Below, piece by piece: positions 7,927 through 16,219 of a stretch of 64,000 nt of DNA. The translations under genes were made by a program, and so were the position numbers. Source of the DNA: Synechococcus sp. LA31. GTDB taxonomy: Bacteria > Cyanobacteriota > Cyanobacteriia > PCC-6307 > Cyanobiaceae. Position 1 is the stretch's first letter. Each line of letters starts with the position of its first letter. The stretch is taken from NCBI RefSeq assembly GCF_018502385.1, contig NZ_CP075523.1, forward strand, positions 2,542,001 to 2,606,000, in the 5' to 3' direction. Under the pieces are notes generated by a model, which made no database searches, had not been told where the DNA came from, and saw nothing but the letters and a program-made list of their open reading frames with translations.

Positions 7927-9327
7927 TCAGCCCAGCAGGCGCCGCACCAGGGGCAGCTTGTCCCCATAGGGGGGGTAGCGGAAGGGCACATCCAGCTTGA
8001 AAGGACGCCGGAGCACGCTGCGCTGATGGGAAAAGGTGCGGAAGCCCGCTTCGCCGTGGTAGCTGCCCATGCCGCTCGGGCCCACACCGCCGAAGGGCAG
8101 ATCGGGCACGCCTACCTGCATCACCACATCGTTGAAGCACACCCCGCCCGAGCTGGTGCGCTCGAGGATCTGGCGCTGGGCCTGCTGCTGTTTCGTGAAC
8201 AGATACAGCGCCAGCGGTTTGGGGCGCTGGTTGATCAGGGCGATGGCCTGATTCAAATCATCCACGCTGAGCACCGGCAGCAGCGGGCCGAAGAGTTCCT
8301 CCTGCATCAGGGGGTCGTCGAGGCTCTCAACCCGGATCAGGGTGGGGGAGATCCTTCTGCGGCTCGGATCGCTCTGGCCGCCGCAGATCAGCTGGCCGCG
8401 GCTGCGGGCGCCCTCGAGCAGGCCATCCAGCCGCTGAAACTGAGCCTCATTCACGATGTTGCCCAGATCGGGCGAGTGCAGAGGTTCCTCGCCAAAGCAG
8501 GTGTGGATCCGGGCTTGCAGGTGCTCCAGAAGCGGCTGTTCCACTCCCCGCTCCACCAGTAGATAGTCGGGTGCAATGCAGGTTTGACCGCTGTTGAGGC
8601 ACTTGCCCCAGATCAGCCGGCGGGCTGTGACCTCCAGATCGCTATCACCCAGCACCACCGCTGGGCTCTTGCCCCCAAGCTCCAGGGTGACCGGTGTGAG
8701 GTGGTCGGCAGCGGCCTGCATCACCAGGCGGCCGATGCGCTCGCCGCCGGTGAAGAAGATGTGATCAAAACGCTCTTGCAACAACACTGCGGCCACACGG
8801 CCATCGCCTTCCACCACCTGGGCGATGCTGCCGGGGAAGGCGGCGTTGATCAGTTCTGCGATCAGCCTGCTGGTGGCCGGCGCATGCTCAGACGGTTTGA
8901 GCACCACGCTGTTGCCTGCGGCCAGGGCGCTCACCAGCGGTTGCAAGCTGAGCAGAAAGGGGTAGTTCCATGGCCCGATCACCAGCACACAGCCCAAGGG
9001 CTCGCTGATCACCTCCGCCTGTCCGGGTTGCAGAAAAACCGGTAGCCCCACCCGCCGGGGTGCCATCCAGCGGCGCAGGCGGTTGCGCACCAGCTGGATT
9101 TCTTGCTGCACCGCCACCAGTTCGAAATAGGCCTCCACGGGGGGCTTCCCCAGATCGGCGGCCAAGGCCTCGAGCACCGCATCGCGCCGCGCGGCGATGG
9201 CGCGCTCCAGGCGCTCCAGCTGCTCGAGGCGCCAACGGCGCGGGCGGCTTTCCCCAGCGCTGATGGGCTGCCGCATGGCGGCAATCGAGGTGGAGAGCTG
9301 CTGTGAAACCGGGCTCAGCCCAACCAT
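7927..9327 (-). CDS. Aldehyde dehydrogenase (class 3 / fatty aldehyde dehydrogenase-like)
   Basis: NAD(P)-dependent oxidation of an aldehyde to the acid. The 466-residue length and absence of the long N-terminal extension fit class 3 ALDH and the cyanobacterial long-chain-aldehyde dehydrogenases. Visible motifs are GPWNYPF and VLKPSEHAP for cofactor binding, FTGGERIGRLVM, the general base in LELGGKSP, and the catalytic cysteine in NSGQTCIAPDY. The later EELFGPLLPV and LPFGGVGPSGMG motifs are also present. The C-terminal tail is basic and hydrophobic but no clear transmembrane helix is seen. The start overlaps the stop of the upstream HTH gene by 13 bases. Substrate is inferred only; fatty aldehydes are the likely class. 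Confidence 0.9.
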   Translation of the reverse strand: MVGLSPVSQQLSTSIAAMRQPISAGESRPRRWRLEQLERLERAIAARRDAVLEALAADLGKPPVEAYFELVAVQQEIQLVRNRLRRWMAPRRVGLPVFLQPGQAEVISEPLGCVLVIGPWNYPFLLSLQPLVSALAAGNSVVLKPSEHAPATSRLIAELINAAFPGSIAQVVEGDGRVAAVLLQERFDHIFFTGGERIGRLVMQAAADHLTPVTLELGGKSPAVVLGDSDLEVTARRLIWGKCLNSGQTCIAPDYLLVERGVEQPLLEHLQARIHTCFGEEPLHSPDLGNIVNEAQFQRLDGLLEGARSRGQLICGGQSDPSRRRISPTLIRVESLDDPLMQEELFGPLLPVLSVDDLNQAIALINQRPKPLALYLFTKQQQAQRQILERTSSGGVCFNDVVMQVGVPDLPFGGVGPSGMGSYHGEAGFRTFSHQRSVLRRPFKLDVPFRYPPYGDKLPLVRRLLG

Positions 9328-9902
9328 TCCAGATTTTGGTGCTGCTGTAGATGCTGGCGGTAGTGGCGGCGGATCGTGGTGATCAGCTCCTGCAGCACGG
9401 GCTGCTCCTGCAGATCGGTGCGCAGAGCGATCACATCCACACCGCCTGGATGGCGCAGCAGGGGCAGCTCTATCCAGGCGGTCGCGGAGTTGGCTGGTGA
9501 CGGTTCCGCTTTGGTGAGGACCACCAGATCGAGCACGCGCTCACGAATCAGGCTCTCCAGCCGTTGCGGATCTCCGCAGCACTGCACCACGGTCGGTTGA
9601 TGGGTCGCCATCACTTGGCCGGCGTGGCCGCAGGCCAGCCAGCGCGGCTCGGCTGGATCGTTCTGCAGGCGTAACCATTGCGATGACAGGCGCAGCCCCT
9701 CGAGCAGTGCCTGATTGGAGCCGGCGCGATAGCGGCCGTCGGTGTGTTTGCGGAATTCCAGTCCAAGCCGGCGGCTGACTTGCCTATAGATGCGCGAAAT
9801 CGAGCTCTGGTCGCGCTGAGTGATCTGCGCCACGGTGCTCGTGCTGGGGGTGATCTCCAGCAGATCGAGCACAGGCAAGCCGTCAAACAGGATGTCGGCC
9901 AT
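9315..9902 (-). CDS. LysR-like helix-turn-helix protein, short
   Basis: 195-residue protein with an N-terminal winged HTH of LysR type: VAQITQRDQSSISRIYRQVSRRLGLEF, in which the segment after TQRDQ resembles a recognition helix. The remainder (FRKHTDGRYRAG, then about 120 residues) is shorter than a normal LysR effector domain, which usually brings the total to about 300 residues. It still contains the strand pattern LDLVVLTKAEP typical of the periplasmic-binding-like fold. It is probably a regulator. The start at ATG 9902 is preferred; a GTG at 9911 is in frame. It precedes the aldehyde dehydrogenase with a 13-base overlap, so it may control that gene. Confidence 0.72.
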   Translation of the reverse strand: MADILFDGLPVLDLLEITPSTSTVAQITQRDQSSISRIYRQVSRRLGLEFRKHTDGRYRAGSNQALLEGLRLSSQWLRLQNDPAEPRWLACGHAGQVMATHQPTVVQCCGDPQRLESLIRERVLDLVVLTKAEPSPANSATAWIELPLLRHPGGVDVIALRTDLQEQPVLQELITTIRRHYRQHLQQHQNLEWLG

Positions 9903-9951
9903 GACCAGCACGCGGGCTTATGCCGAATGTGCATGGGCTGGGTGCTCGAGC

Positions 9952-12039
9952 TCAATCCCCAGTGGTGGGTAGGGCGTGAAACCACAGCTGCAGCAAGGCT
10001 CCGCCCCGCTCGCTTACGCCGCACTCCAGTCGGCCTTGATGGTTCTCCATCGTGGTGCGCACAACGAATAAGCCAAGGCCGCTGCCCGTGGCTTTGGTGG
10101 TTTGCAGGGGGGTGTCGTCGAGAGCTTGGGGAGGCAGTCCTGGGCCGTTATCGGCCACGGCGAGGCACCACTGCTCGTCGCTGTTGGCCAGGCTGATGGC
10201 GATCCAGGGATCGTTCACGTTGCTCTCGGCCAGGGCTTCGGCGGCGTTGCGCAGCAGATTCACGATGGCGATCTGGATTTGCACCGGATCGCCTTCGATC
10301 CAGGCTGGTGTTGGGTTGCGCTCGAGCTCGGTGCTGTCCACCTCTAGGCGCGTGAGCGGCCCGCCCGAGCGGGCATAGAGCAGTGCGCTCTGGGCAACCT
10401 CGCGCAGATCGAGGCGCTGGTGTTCGGTTTGCACATTGCGCAGCAGCGCGCGCATCTTCTCGATCGTGAGCACCACGCGATCAGCTTCCTGGCGGATGCT
10501 CTGCAGTTGCTGCTGCCACGTTGACGGCAGCTCTGGTGCATTCGCTTTGCGGCTGCGCTCGAGCAAGAGCTGGCTGTTGAGCAGGAGCACGCTCAGGGGT
10601 TGATTGATCTCATGGGCCACTGCTGCGGCCTGCAGGCTGCTGCGCAATTTGTCTTTGAGCAGCGCGAGTGTTTGGGCGTCGCGGAAGCGTTCGCGCTCCT
10701 GGGCTTCTCGCAGGTTGCGGGTCAGCGTGTTGTAGCGCTCCACCAGCTCGGCGATGGCGCCATCGAGGGCCATCAGTTCTTCGCCTGCGTTGTGGCTTAG
10801 TCCGCTGCTGAAGAGGAGATCACCGCTGGCGTTGCCATCGGGGCCTGCCAGTGCGGCACCCAGCTGGCGGGAAGCTGTTTCAAGTTGGCCGAGCGGATCG
10901 AGCAGGCCACGGATCTGCCGGTTGATCAGCACCACTGAACCAGCCAGGGCTAAGGCGGCCGCGATCAGGGCCAGCTGGCTGCTGCGCTCGGCGGCGCTGT
11001 TGCTTGGATCGGCGGCCAGGGCCGTGAGCAGGATCCAGTTGAGACCTTCTTCTTCTCCCCAGGGGCTGGCTTGGAGGGTGTACGTCTGCCCTTCAACGTT
11101 CAGTCGTACGGGGCGAGCCCTTCCGCGGCGATTGCTGGTCTGCAGTTGCAAGGCGCCCTTGGCAGACCGGCTGAAGAACGACCGCTGCAGCGCTTGGGTT
11201 AGCGGATTGCTGAGGGTCTGCAGGTTGGAGCGCAGCACGCTGTCGTTGCGGCGCGTGAGGGTGAGCTCAGGGCGGGACGAGGCCACGAGATCGCCGTTGG
11301 GCTCCACGATCACGGCTAAGCCTTGGCGTTGCTTCCACACCCCCTTCAGCCAGGTGCTCATGTTGCTGAGCACCATGTCCACCCCCACCACGCCCTGCAG
11401 GCTGCGGTTCGCTGCGTAGAGGGGCGCGTTGTAGGAGATCGAGAACACCTCAGGCTGGTCTTCCCAGGCATAGATCGAGCTCCAGCTGGCATTGCCGGCT
11501 TTCACGGTGTCGGCATACCAGGCCTCTTCGTGGCTGGCTGTCATCCCGGGAATGCGCTCCAGCAGCGCGCCGCGTTGCCCTGTGGTGGTCATGGCGTAGA
11601 TGGCCATCGAGCCGCGCCCGCTGCGGGGGGTGTCTTCATTGAGCAGCAGCTCGCCCTCGGCCGTGCGCTCCATCCCTACGAAGGAGCCATCGGCATTGCC
11701 GATGTTGATGTAGTCCACCGGAAACACCTGCATCTGGTGCCAAAACCGCTCACTGATGGCACTCACATCGCGTTCGCGGCTGGGATCGCTGCGCAGCCAG
11801 TTGAGGTTGAGATTGTTGATCCAGATCGGATAGCTGAGTTTTTTGGATAGGCGGATCGAGAGATCCACGACGGAGGCGTTCTGGCGGTAGACCTCGCTGA
11901 TCTCCAGGCCGCTGCGGCGTCCCAGGCTGTAGCTGAGGAGGCTGAACCCACCAGTGACTAGCAGCAGTTGCAGGGTGCTCACCAGCGCCAGGCGATTGGC
12001 GAGCCGTTTGGGCAGCTGGATGCGCGGGACGGACCGCAT
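9952..12039 (-). CDS. Membrane-bound sensor histidine kinase with Cache-type sensor
   Basis: 695-residue two-component kinase. A transmembrane helix at about 16-38 is followed by a large extracytoplasmic region (40-345) whose motifs (FPVDYINIGNADGSFVGM, ISYNAPLY, GVVGVDMVLSNMSTWL) match dCache sensor domains. A second transmembrane helix lies at about 356-373, then a HAMP-like/coiled-coil segment. The phospho-accepting H476 is in AVAHEINQPLS. The ATPase domain shows N594-N598 (NLLRNAAEAL), the G1 box DNGPGL (630-635) and the G2 box GSGLGL (652-657). Its ATG overlaps the stop of the response-regulator gene (TAATG), so the two are a cognate pair. The ligand is unknown; Cache domains bind small molecules such as organic acids or amino acids. 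Confidence 0.93.
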   Translation of the reverse strand: MRSVPRIQLPKRLANRLALVSTLQLLLVTGGFSLLSYSLGRRSGLEISEVYRQNASVVDLSIRLSKKLSYPIWINNLNLNWLRSDPSRERDVSAISERFWHQMQVFPVDYINIGNADGSFVGMERTAEGELLLNEDTPRSGRGSMAIYAMTTTGQRGALLERIPGMTASHEEAWYADTVKAGNASWSSIYAWEDQPEVFSISYNAPLYAANRSLQGVVGVDMVLSNMSTWLKGVWKQRQGLAVIVEPNGDLVASSRPELTLTRRNDSVLRSNLQTLSNPLTQALQRSFFSRSAKGALQLQTSNRRGRARPVRLNVEGQTYTLQASPWGEEEGLNWILLTALAADPSNSAAERSSQLALIAAALALAGSVVLINRQIRGLLDPLGQLETASRQLGAALAGPDGNASGDLLFSSGLSHNAGEELMALDGAIAELVERYNTLTRNLREAQERERFRDAQTLALLKDKLRSSLQAAAVAHEINQPLSVLLLNSQLLLERSRKANAPELPSTWQQQLQSIRQEADRVVLTIEKMRALLRNVQTEHQRLDLREVAQSALLYARSGGPLTRLEVDSTELERNPTPAWIEGDPVQIQIAIVNLLRNAAEALAESNVNDPWIAISLANSDEQWCLAVADNGPGLPPQALDDTPLQTTKATGSGLGLFVVRTTMENHQGRLECGVSERGGALLQLWFHALPTTGD

Positions 12040-12689
12040 TAATCAGAACTCCTCAGATGCTCCTGGTTCAGGCGGCCCAGCAGCGAGGCTTGCCGCACCA
12101 GCTCCGCTCCGCTCATGCCCAGCTTCTGGGCGATGGCCTTGCGGTGGGTTTCCACCGTGGCGATCGAGAGCGCAGTGGCTCTGGCGATCTCCTTGTTGCT
12201 CAGCCCCTGGCCGATCAGGCCATAAATCTCCTGTTGGCGTGGGGTGAGCGGCGCGTTGGGCTGGGGCAGCCAGCTCTCCAGCACGGCTTGCAGTTGGCTG
12301 AAGGCGGCGGTCTTGTCGACCACCCCCACGATCAATGGACGCAACGGCGCCGGGCAGACAAAGCTTCTGGCTTGGCCGGAGAGCACCACCACCTTGGCGT
12401 CTGGGCGGTGCTCGGCCAGGGTGTGCGCCACCTCCAGGCCGTCGCCATCGGGCAGGCTCAGATCCAGGATTAAGAGCTCTGGCGGTTCATCGGCGCGGCA
12501 AAGCGCGATGGCCTCGGCCTGGCTGGTTGCTGTGGCGCGCACCTCGAGGCCAGGGATGGCCTCCAGCATCGAGCGCAGCAGCTGAAGGAACATCACCTGG
12601 TCTTCCACGATCAGGCAGTGGAGGGTGTGTTGGTTCGCTGGGGGTGATGCGTTCATCCAGCGGGAGAGATGCTCCAATGAGGAGATCAT
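12039..12689 (-). CDS. NarL/FixJ-family response regulator
   Basis: 216-residue transcriptional regulator and probable partner of the following kinase. The receiver domain has the acidic residues in LIVEDQ, phospho-acceptor Asp in LLILDLSLPDGDG, and the lysine in GVVDKTAAF. The C-terminal LuxR-type HTH is LTPRQQEIYGLIGQGLSNKE followed by SIATVETHRKAI. The start is uncertain: ATG 12689 is used here and ATG 12656 is as good. The in-frame GTG further upstream at 12839 must be wrong because it would translate through two tRNA genes. Gene order is regulator first, kinase second, overlapping by one base. Confidence 0.9.
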   Translation of the reverse strand: MISSLEHLSRWMNASPPANQHTLHCLIVEDQVMFLQLLRSMLEAIPGLEVRATATSQAEAIALCRADEPPELLILDLSLPDGDGLEVAHTLAEHRPDAKVVVLSGQARSFVCPAPLRPLIVGVVDKTAAFSQLQAVLESWLPQPNAPLTPRQQEIYGLIGQGLSNKEIARATALSIATVETHRKAIAQKLGMSGAELVRQASLLGRLNQEHLRSSD

Positions 12690-12733
12690 GCTCTCAATCC
12701 AGCAAAAAGCAATTGTTTTTGATGGATTTTTAA

Positions 12734-12805
<72 letters not shown>

Positions 12806-12815
12806 ATGTGGAAGG

Positions 12816-12897
12816 TGGGCCGGGTTGGATTTGAACCAACGTAGGCAGAGCCAGCGGATTTACAGTCCGCCCCCATTAACCACTCGGGCACCGACCC
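12816..12897 (-). tRNA. tRNA-Tyr(GUA)
   Basis: 82-nt class II tRNA on the minus strand. The acceptor stem is GGGTCGG/CCGGCCC (one G-T pair) with discriminator A. The anticodon loop CTGTAAA carries GTA, and a long variable arm (CTGGCTCTGCCTACG) is present. The T arm is GTTGGTTCAAATCCAAC. CCA is not encoded. It is probably co-transcribed with tRNA-Thr(GGU). Confidence 0.97.
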
Positions 12898-12991
12898 GAA
12901 CCACACCCCAAGAACTTACCAGCCGGCGGGTCTGCCCCTGCTTTGCCTGCCTACGCTTCAGGTAGTGGAGGCCGGATCAACGGCGCTGGCG

Positions 12992-13438
12992 ATGCGGGTG
13001 CTGCTGCTGAATGGGCCGAATCTCAATCTGCTTGGGCTGCGTGAGCCTGGGCTTTATGGGGCCGACACGCTTGAGGCGATTGAGGCGGAGCTTGACCGCC
13101 AGGCTGCAGGTCTTGGCGCGCAGCTCGACTGCTTCCAGAGCAACCACGAGGGTGTTCTGGTGGATCGCATCCATGCGGCCCGCGGCCACGCCGACGGCAT
13201 CTTGATCAACGCCGGCGCCTTCACCCACACCTCCATCGCCCTGCGGGATGCCCTGCTGGGGGTGGCCATCCCCTATGTGGAGCTGCATTTGAGCAACGTC
13301 CATGCCCGCGAGCCCTTCCGGCATCACTCCGTCTTGGCTGACAAGGCCCTGGGTGTGATCTGTGGCTTCGGGGCCGCCAGTTATGGCCTGGCCCTGCAGG
13401 GTCTGGTGCAGCGGCTGCGCCAAGAGGGGGCGGCGTGA
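12992..13438 (+). CDS. aroQ: Type II 3-dehydroquinate dehydratase
   Basis: Third step of the shikimate pathway, 3-dehydroquinate to 3-dehydroshikimate. The protein is 148 residues from ATG 12992, standard for the type II enzyme. It shows the [13 protein letters not shown]-terminus, the YG of GLYGADTLE (lid tyrosine), [28 protein letters not shown] with the catalytic His, and [14 protein letters not shown]. An in-frame GTG at 12965 would add nine residues; neither start has a clear ribosome binding site. The stop overlaps the start of miaE by four bases (GTGA). Confidence 0.95.
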   Translation: MRVLLLNGPNLNLLGLREPGLYGADTLEAIEAELDRQAAGLGAQLDCFQSNHEGVLVDRIHAARGHADGILINAGAFTHTSIALRDALLGVAIPYVELHLSNVHAREPFRHHSVLADKALGVICGFGAASYGLALQGLVQRLRQEGAA

Positions 13439-14073
13439 CGGCCCTGCTGGAGAACCCAACCGCCCGGGTGAAGTGGCTGGCCGCGGCAAGCAGCGCTACC
13501 TGGCTGGAGCAGGCCAGTGCCCGCCCCGATCTGGTGTTGATTGACCACGCCCACTGCGAGCGCAAGGCGGCGGGCGTGGCCCTGCAGCTGATGTTCCGCT
13601 ATCCCTCCGATGAAGCGCTGGGGGCGGCCTTGAGCCCGCTAGCCCGCGAGGAGCTGGAGCATTTCGAGCTGGTGCTGCAGCTGCTTCAGCGCCGCGGGAT
13701 TGCTCTGCGCCCCCTGCCGGCACCGGCCTATGGCGCCACGTTGACGGCCTCGGTGCGCAAAGGCGAGCCGGAGCGGATGCTCGATTCCTTTTTGGTGGCG
13801 GGCCTGATCGAGGCGCGCAGCCATGAGCGCATGGCGCTGCTGGCTGCCCATAGCCCCGACCCTGAGCTGCGGGCGCTCTATGGCGAGCTGCTAGCCAGCG
13901 AAGCCCGCCACTTCGGCCTCTATTGGTGTCTGTGCGAAGAGCGCTTCGGCCGTGAGGCCACGGTGGCGCGGCTCCAGGAGCTGGCGGCGTTGGAAGTGCA
14001 GGCGCTTACAGGGCAGCTGATCCAGGCCGACGCCGTGCGCATGCACTCGGTTGGGGTGCAGCTGGGCGCCTAG
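13435..14073 (+). CDS. miaE: tRNA 2-methylthio-N6-isopentenyladenosine-37 hydroxylase (MiaE-like)
   Basis: Non-haem diiron monooxygenase that hydroxylates the ms2i6A37 modification of tRNAs. The 212-residue, all-helical protein has the ferritin-like metal ligand pattern in repeated helices: [27 protein letters not shown] and SEARHFGLY (Glu and His ligands spaced as in two EXXH motifs). Starts at GTG 13435, overlapping the aroQ stop. It converges on mtnD with a 4-base overlap of stop regions. The family call is strong; the enzyme is oxygen-dependent and found in some but not all cyanobacteria. Confidence 0.88.
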   Translation: MTALLENPTARVKWLAAASSATWLEQASARPDLVLIDHAHCERKAAGVALQLMFRYPSDEALGAALSPLAREELEHFELVLQLLQRRGIALRPLPAPAYGATLTASVRKGEPERMLDSFLVAGLIEARSHERMALLAAHSPDPELRALYGELLASEARHFGLYWCLCEERFGREATVARLQELAALEVQALTGQLIQADAVRMHSVGVQLGA

Positions 14074-14618
14074 CTCAGCAGCGGGTAGTGCTCGGCGATG
14101 GCATCCCCGGTGAACTGGGCCACCCAGCCCTCGGCGTTGTCGAAGAAGCGGATGGCGCAGAACTGCGGGGCGCTGCCCATGTCGAACCAGTGCTTGGTGC
14201 CGGCCGGCACGCTGATCCAATCGCCCGATTCACAGCGCACCTGAAGCACCTCCTCGCCGATGTGCAGGCAGAACAGGCCCTGGCCTTCCACGAAGAAGCG
14301 CACTTCGTCTTCGCTGTGGGTGTGTTCAGCCAGAAACTTCTGGCGCAGAGCTTCGCGATCGGGGTGGTCCGGCGTCATCCGGATCGCATCCACGGTGGGG
14401 TAGCTGCCGCGGGCCTGCACCCGCTGGATCTCTGCGGCGTAGGCCTGCAGCACGGTGTCGGGGCCAGCGCCGGCGGGTAGCTCAGCGTGGGCTGGCCAGC
14501 GCTCGAAGCCGATGCCGCGCTCGGACAACTCCGCAGTGATCAGGGCCGGGTCGTTGCTGGCGAACACAGGCAGCGGATGGTGGCTGCCGCTGGCTTGAAA
14601 AATCTGCAGATGACTCAT
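14070..14618 (-). CDS. mtnD: Acireductone dioxygenase
   Basis: Cupin metalloenzyme that oxidises the acireductone made by MtnC to the methionine precursor 4-methylthio-2-oxobutanoate (Fe form). The 182-residue protein has the cupin metal motif HTHSEDEVRFFVEG (two His and a Glu) and the fourth ligand His in VPAGTKHWFDMG. The N-terminal SHLQIF and ERW segments are typical. Full length. It is not next to mtnBC, which lie about 12 kb upstream on the same strand, so the pathway is split within this window. The gene is divergent from cobI. Confidence 0.94.
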   Translation of the reverse strand: MSHLQIFQASGSHHPLPVFASNDPALITAELSERGIGFERWPAHAELPAGAGPDTVLQAYAAEIQRVQARGSYPTVDAIRMTPDHPDREALRQKFLAEHTHSEDEVRFFVEGQGLFCLHIGEEVLQVRCESGDWISVPAGTKHWFDMGSAPQFCAIRFFDNAEGWVAQFTGDAIAEHYPLLS

Positions 14619-14676
14619 CGGGTCATGCCGCGCACCCCACCACCCTAGAAAGGCGGCATCACGCCCTAAGTGTTGC

Positions 14677-15450
14677 TTGGATCACCACCCGGCATCAGCT
14701 CAGTTGGCCGGCCAGCTCACCTTGGTGGGTGTTGGCCCCGGAGATCCGCAGTTGCTCACCGTGGCGGCGGTGCAGGCGATCGAAGCCGCTGCAGTGGTGG
14801 CTTACCCCGTGGCGCGCCTGGATGCTGAAGGGATGGCCGCCCGCATCGCGGCCCCTTGGATTGGCCCGCAGCAACGCCGGCTACCGCTGCTGTTCCCGAT
14901 GGTGGCTGAGGCGGAGCCCCGCCGGCAGGCCTGGCATGCAGCAGCGGAGGCCCTGGCCCAAGAGCTGTCGGCGGGGCTGTCGGTGGTGCTGCTGTGTGAG
15001 GGCGATAGCTCCCTTTACGCCAGCTGCTCCTATGTGCTGTTAGCCCTCGCGCAGCGTGATCCGCCTGTGCCTGTGCGGGTGATCCCGGGGATCAGTGCAG
15101 TGAGTGCGGCCGCTGCCGCGGCCTCCAGCCAGGGCCACCCTTGGCCATTGGCCTTGCAGCAGGAGCCGCTGCTGATCCGGCCTACCCCTGAGACCCCCGC
15201 TGCGTTGGAGACCTTGCTGGCCCAGGCCTCTGCTGCTGGCACTGTGTTGGCGCTGCTGAAACTGGGGCACCGCTGGAGCTGGGTGCAGCCGCTGCTGCTG
15301 GCTCGGGGCCTGCTTGATCAGGCGCTGTTTGCCCAGCGTGTGGGCTGGCCCGATCAGTTGGTTGAGCCGGCGGTGATGGTCAGCCCGGCGGAGCAGCCCT
15401 ACTTTTCATTGTTGTTGATCCGCCAGGGCTGGCCGGCGGTGTTGCCTTGA
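14677..15450 (+). CDS. cobI: Precorrin-2 C20-methyltransferase (CobI/CbiL)
   Basis: SAM-dependent methyltransferase of cobalamin biosynthesis. The 257-residue tetrapyrrole methylase shows LTLVGVGPGDPQLLTVAAVQAI (glycine-rich SAM site), the AYPVARLDAEGMA segment, CEGDSSLYASCSYVL and RVIPGISAVSAAAA, all in the usual order. The start is a TTG at 14677; no ATG or GTG is available before the conserved core. No cobalamin riboswitch is visible in the short upstream gap shared with mtnD. The DUF4079 gene follows after 13 bases and may be co-transcribed. Confidence 0.9.
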   Translation: MDHHPASAQLAGQLTLVGVGPGDPQLLTVAAVQAIEAAAVVAYPVARLDAEGMAARIAAPWIGPQQRRLPLLFPMVAEAEPRRQAWHAAAEALAQELSAGLSVVLLCEGDSSLYASCSYVLLALAQRDPPVPVRVIPGISAVSAAAAAASSQGHPWPLALQQEPLLIRPTPETPAALETLLAQASAAGTVLALLKLGHRWSWVQPLLLARGLLDQALFAQRVGWPDQLVEPAVMVSPAEQPYFSLLLIRQGWPAVLP

Positions 15451-15463
15451 AGGAGCCCTTGCA

Positions 15464-16219
15464 GTGACCGCGATCGACTGGTTCTCCCTGCTCCACCCGG
15501 TGCTGGTGATCCTGTTTGTGTATCCCGTGGTGGGGGCCACCATTCGCCTGGGGATCCTGGTGCGTGAGAAACGCCTGGGCATCACCAAGCAGCCGGCACC
15601 CGTGCCGCGCGAACACGCCGACCACGGCCGCTGGCTCACGGCGGGGGTTGTGGTGGCAGTGTTGATCGCCCTGGTGTATTCCTTCGTTAGCAAGGCGGTT
15701 GAGCCTGGAGCTGCCTTCATCGGAGGCGCTTCGCGGCTGGCGATGTTGATGCTGGTGGCGGCAGGCACGTTGGTGGCGCTGTTGGCCCTGCTCCAGGTGA
15801 AGCGACCGGTGCTACGGGCCAGTTTCACATTGCTCACCTGGGCCGGCCTGCTGGGGTTGGGGAGCCAGCCTGAGATCTGGCGCCTCTCCGATGATCCCTT
15901 CAGCCTGGCGTTCTGGGGTTCTCATTATTGGAGTGGTGTGCTGCTCCCCGGGCTGTTTCTGATGAACCTGGCTGCCCGTCCCGAAATCAGCCGCCATCTG
16001 CGCTGGCGCCGCCTGCATGTGGCCAGCAACATTTTGATCATGGTGCTGCTGGCGGTGCAGGCGATCACGGGCAGTCGTGATCTGCTCGAGATTCCGCTCA
16101 GCTGGCAGAAGCCGGCGATTTACCGCTGCGATTTCACCAATCGGGTTTGCCCGGACCCTTCGGCTCTGCCAGCTGCTGCGGCACCAGGCTCTGGCGCTGG
16201 TGCGGGGGCATTGGGTTGA
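15464..16219 (+). CDS. DUF4079-family integral membrane protein
   Basis: 251-residue protein with about six hydrophobic helices (approximately 7-28, 60-80, 90-110, 118-135, 152-170, 187-203). Between helices 1 and 2 is a charged loop VREKRLGITKQPAP, and a HLRWRRLHVASN motif precedes the last helix. This layout fits the cyanobacterial/plastid DUF4079 family of unknown function, which resembles cytochrome b561-type membrane domains. The start is GTG 15464 with AAGGAG eight to nine bases upstream. The C-terminal 30 residues after LSWQKPAIYRCDF are Ala/Gly-rich and are encoded in the 86 bases that overlap the convergent glycosyltransferase gene. Confidence 0.78.
   Translation: MTAIDWFSLLHPVLVILFVYPVVGATIRLGILVREKRLGITKQPAPVPREHADHGRWLTAGVVVAVLIALVYSFVSKAVEPGAAFIGGASRLAMLMLVAAGTLVALLALLQVKRPVLRASFTLLTWAGLLGLGSQPEIWRLSDDPFSLAFWGSHYWSGVLLPGLFLMNLAARPEISRHLRWRRLHVASNILIMVLLAVQAITGSRDLLEIPLSWQKPAIYRCDFTNRVCPDPSALPAAAAPGSGAGAGALG

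Noticed and set aside
14619-14676. Cobalamin riboswitch upstream of cobI
   Set aside because: The gap is only 58 bases and has no B12-box-like sequence; too short for the element.
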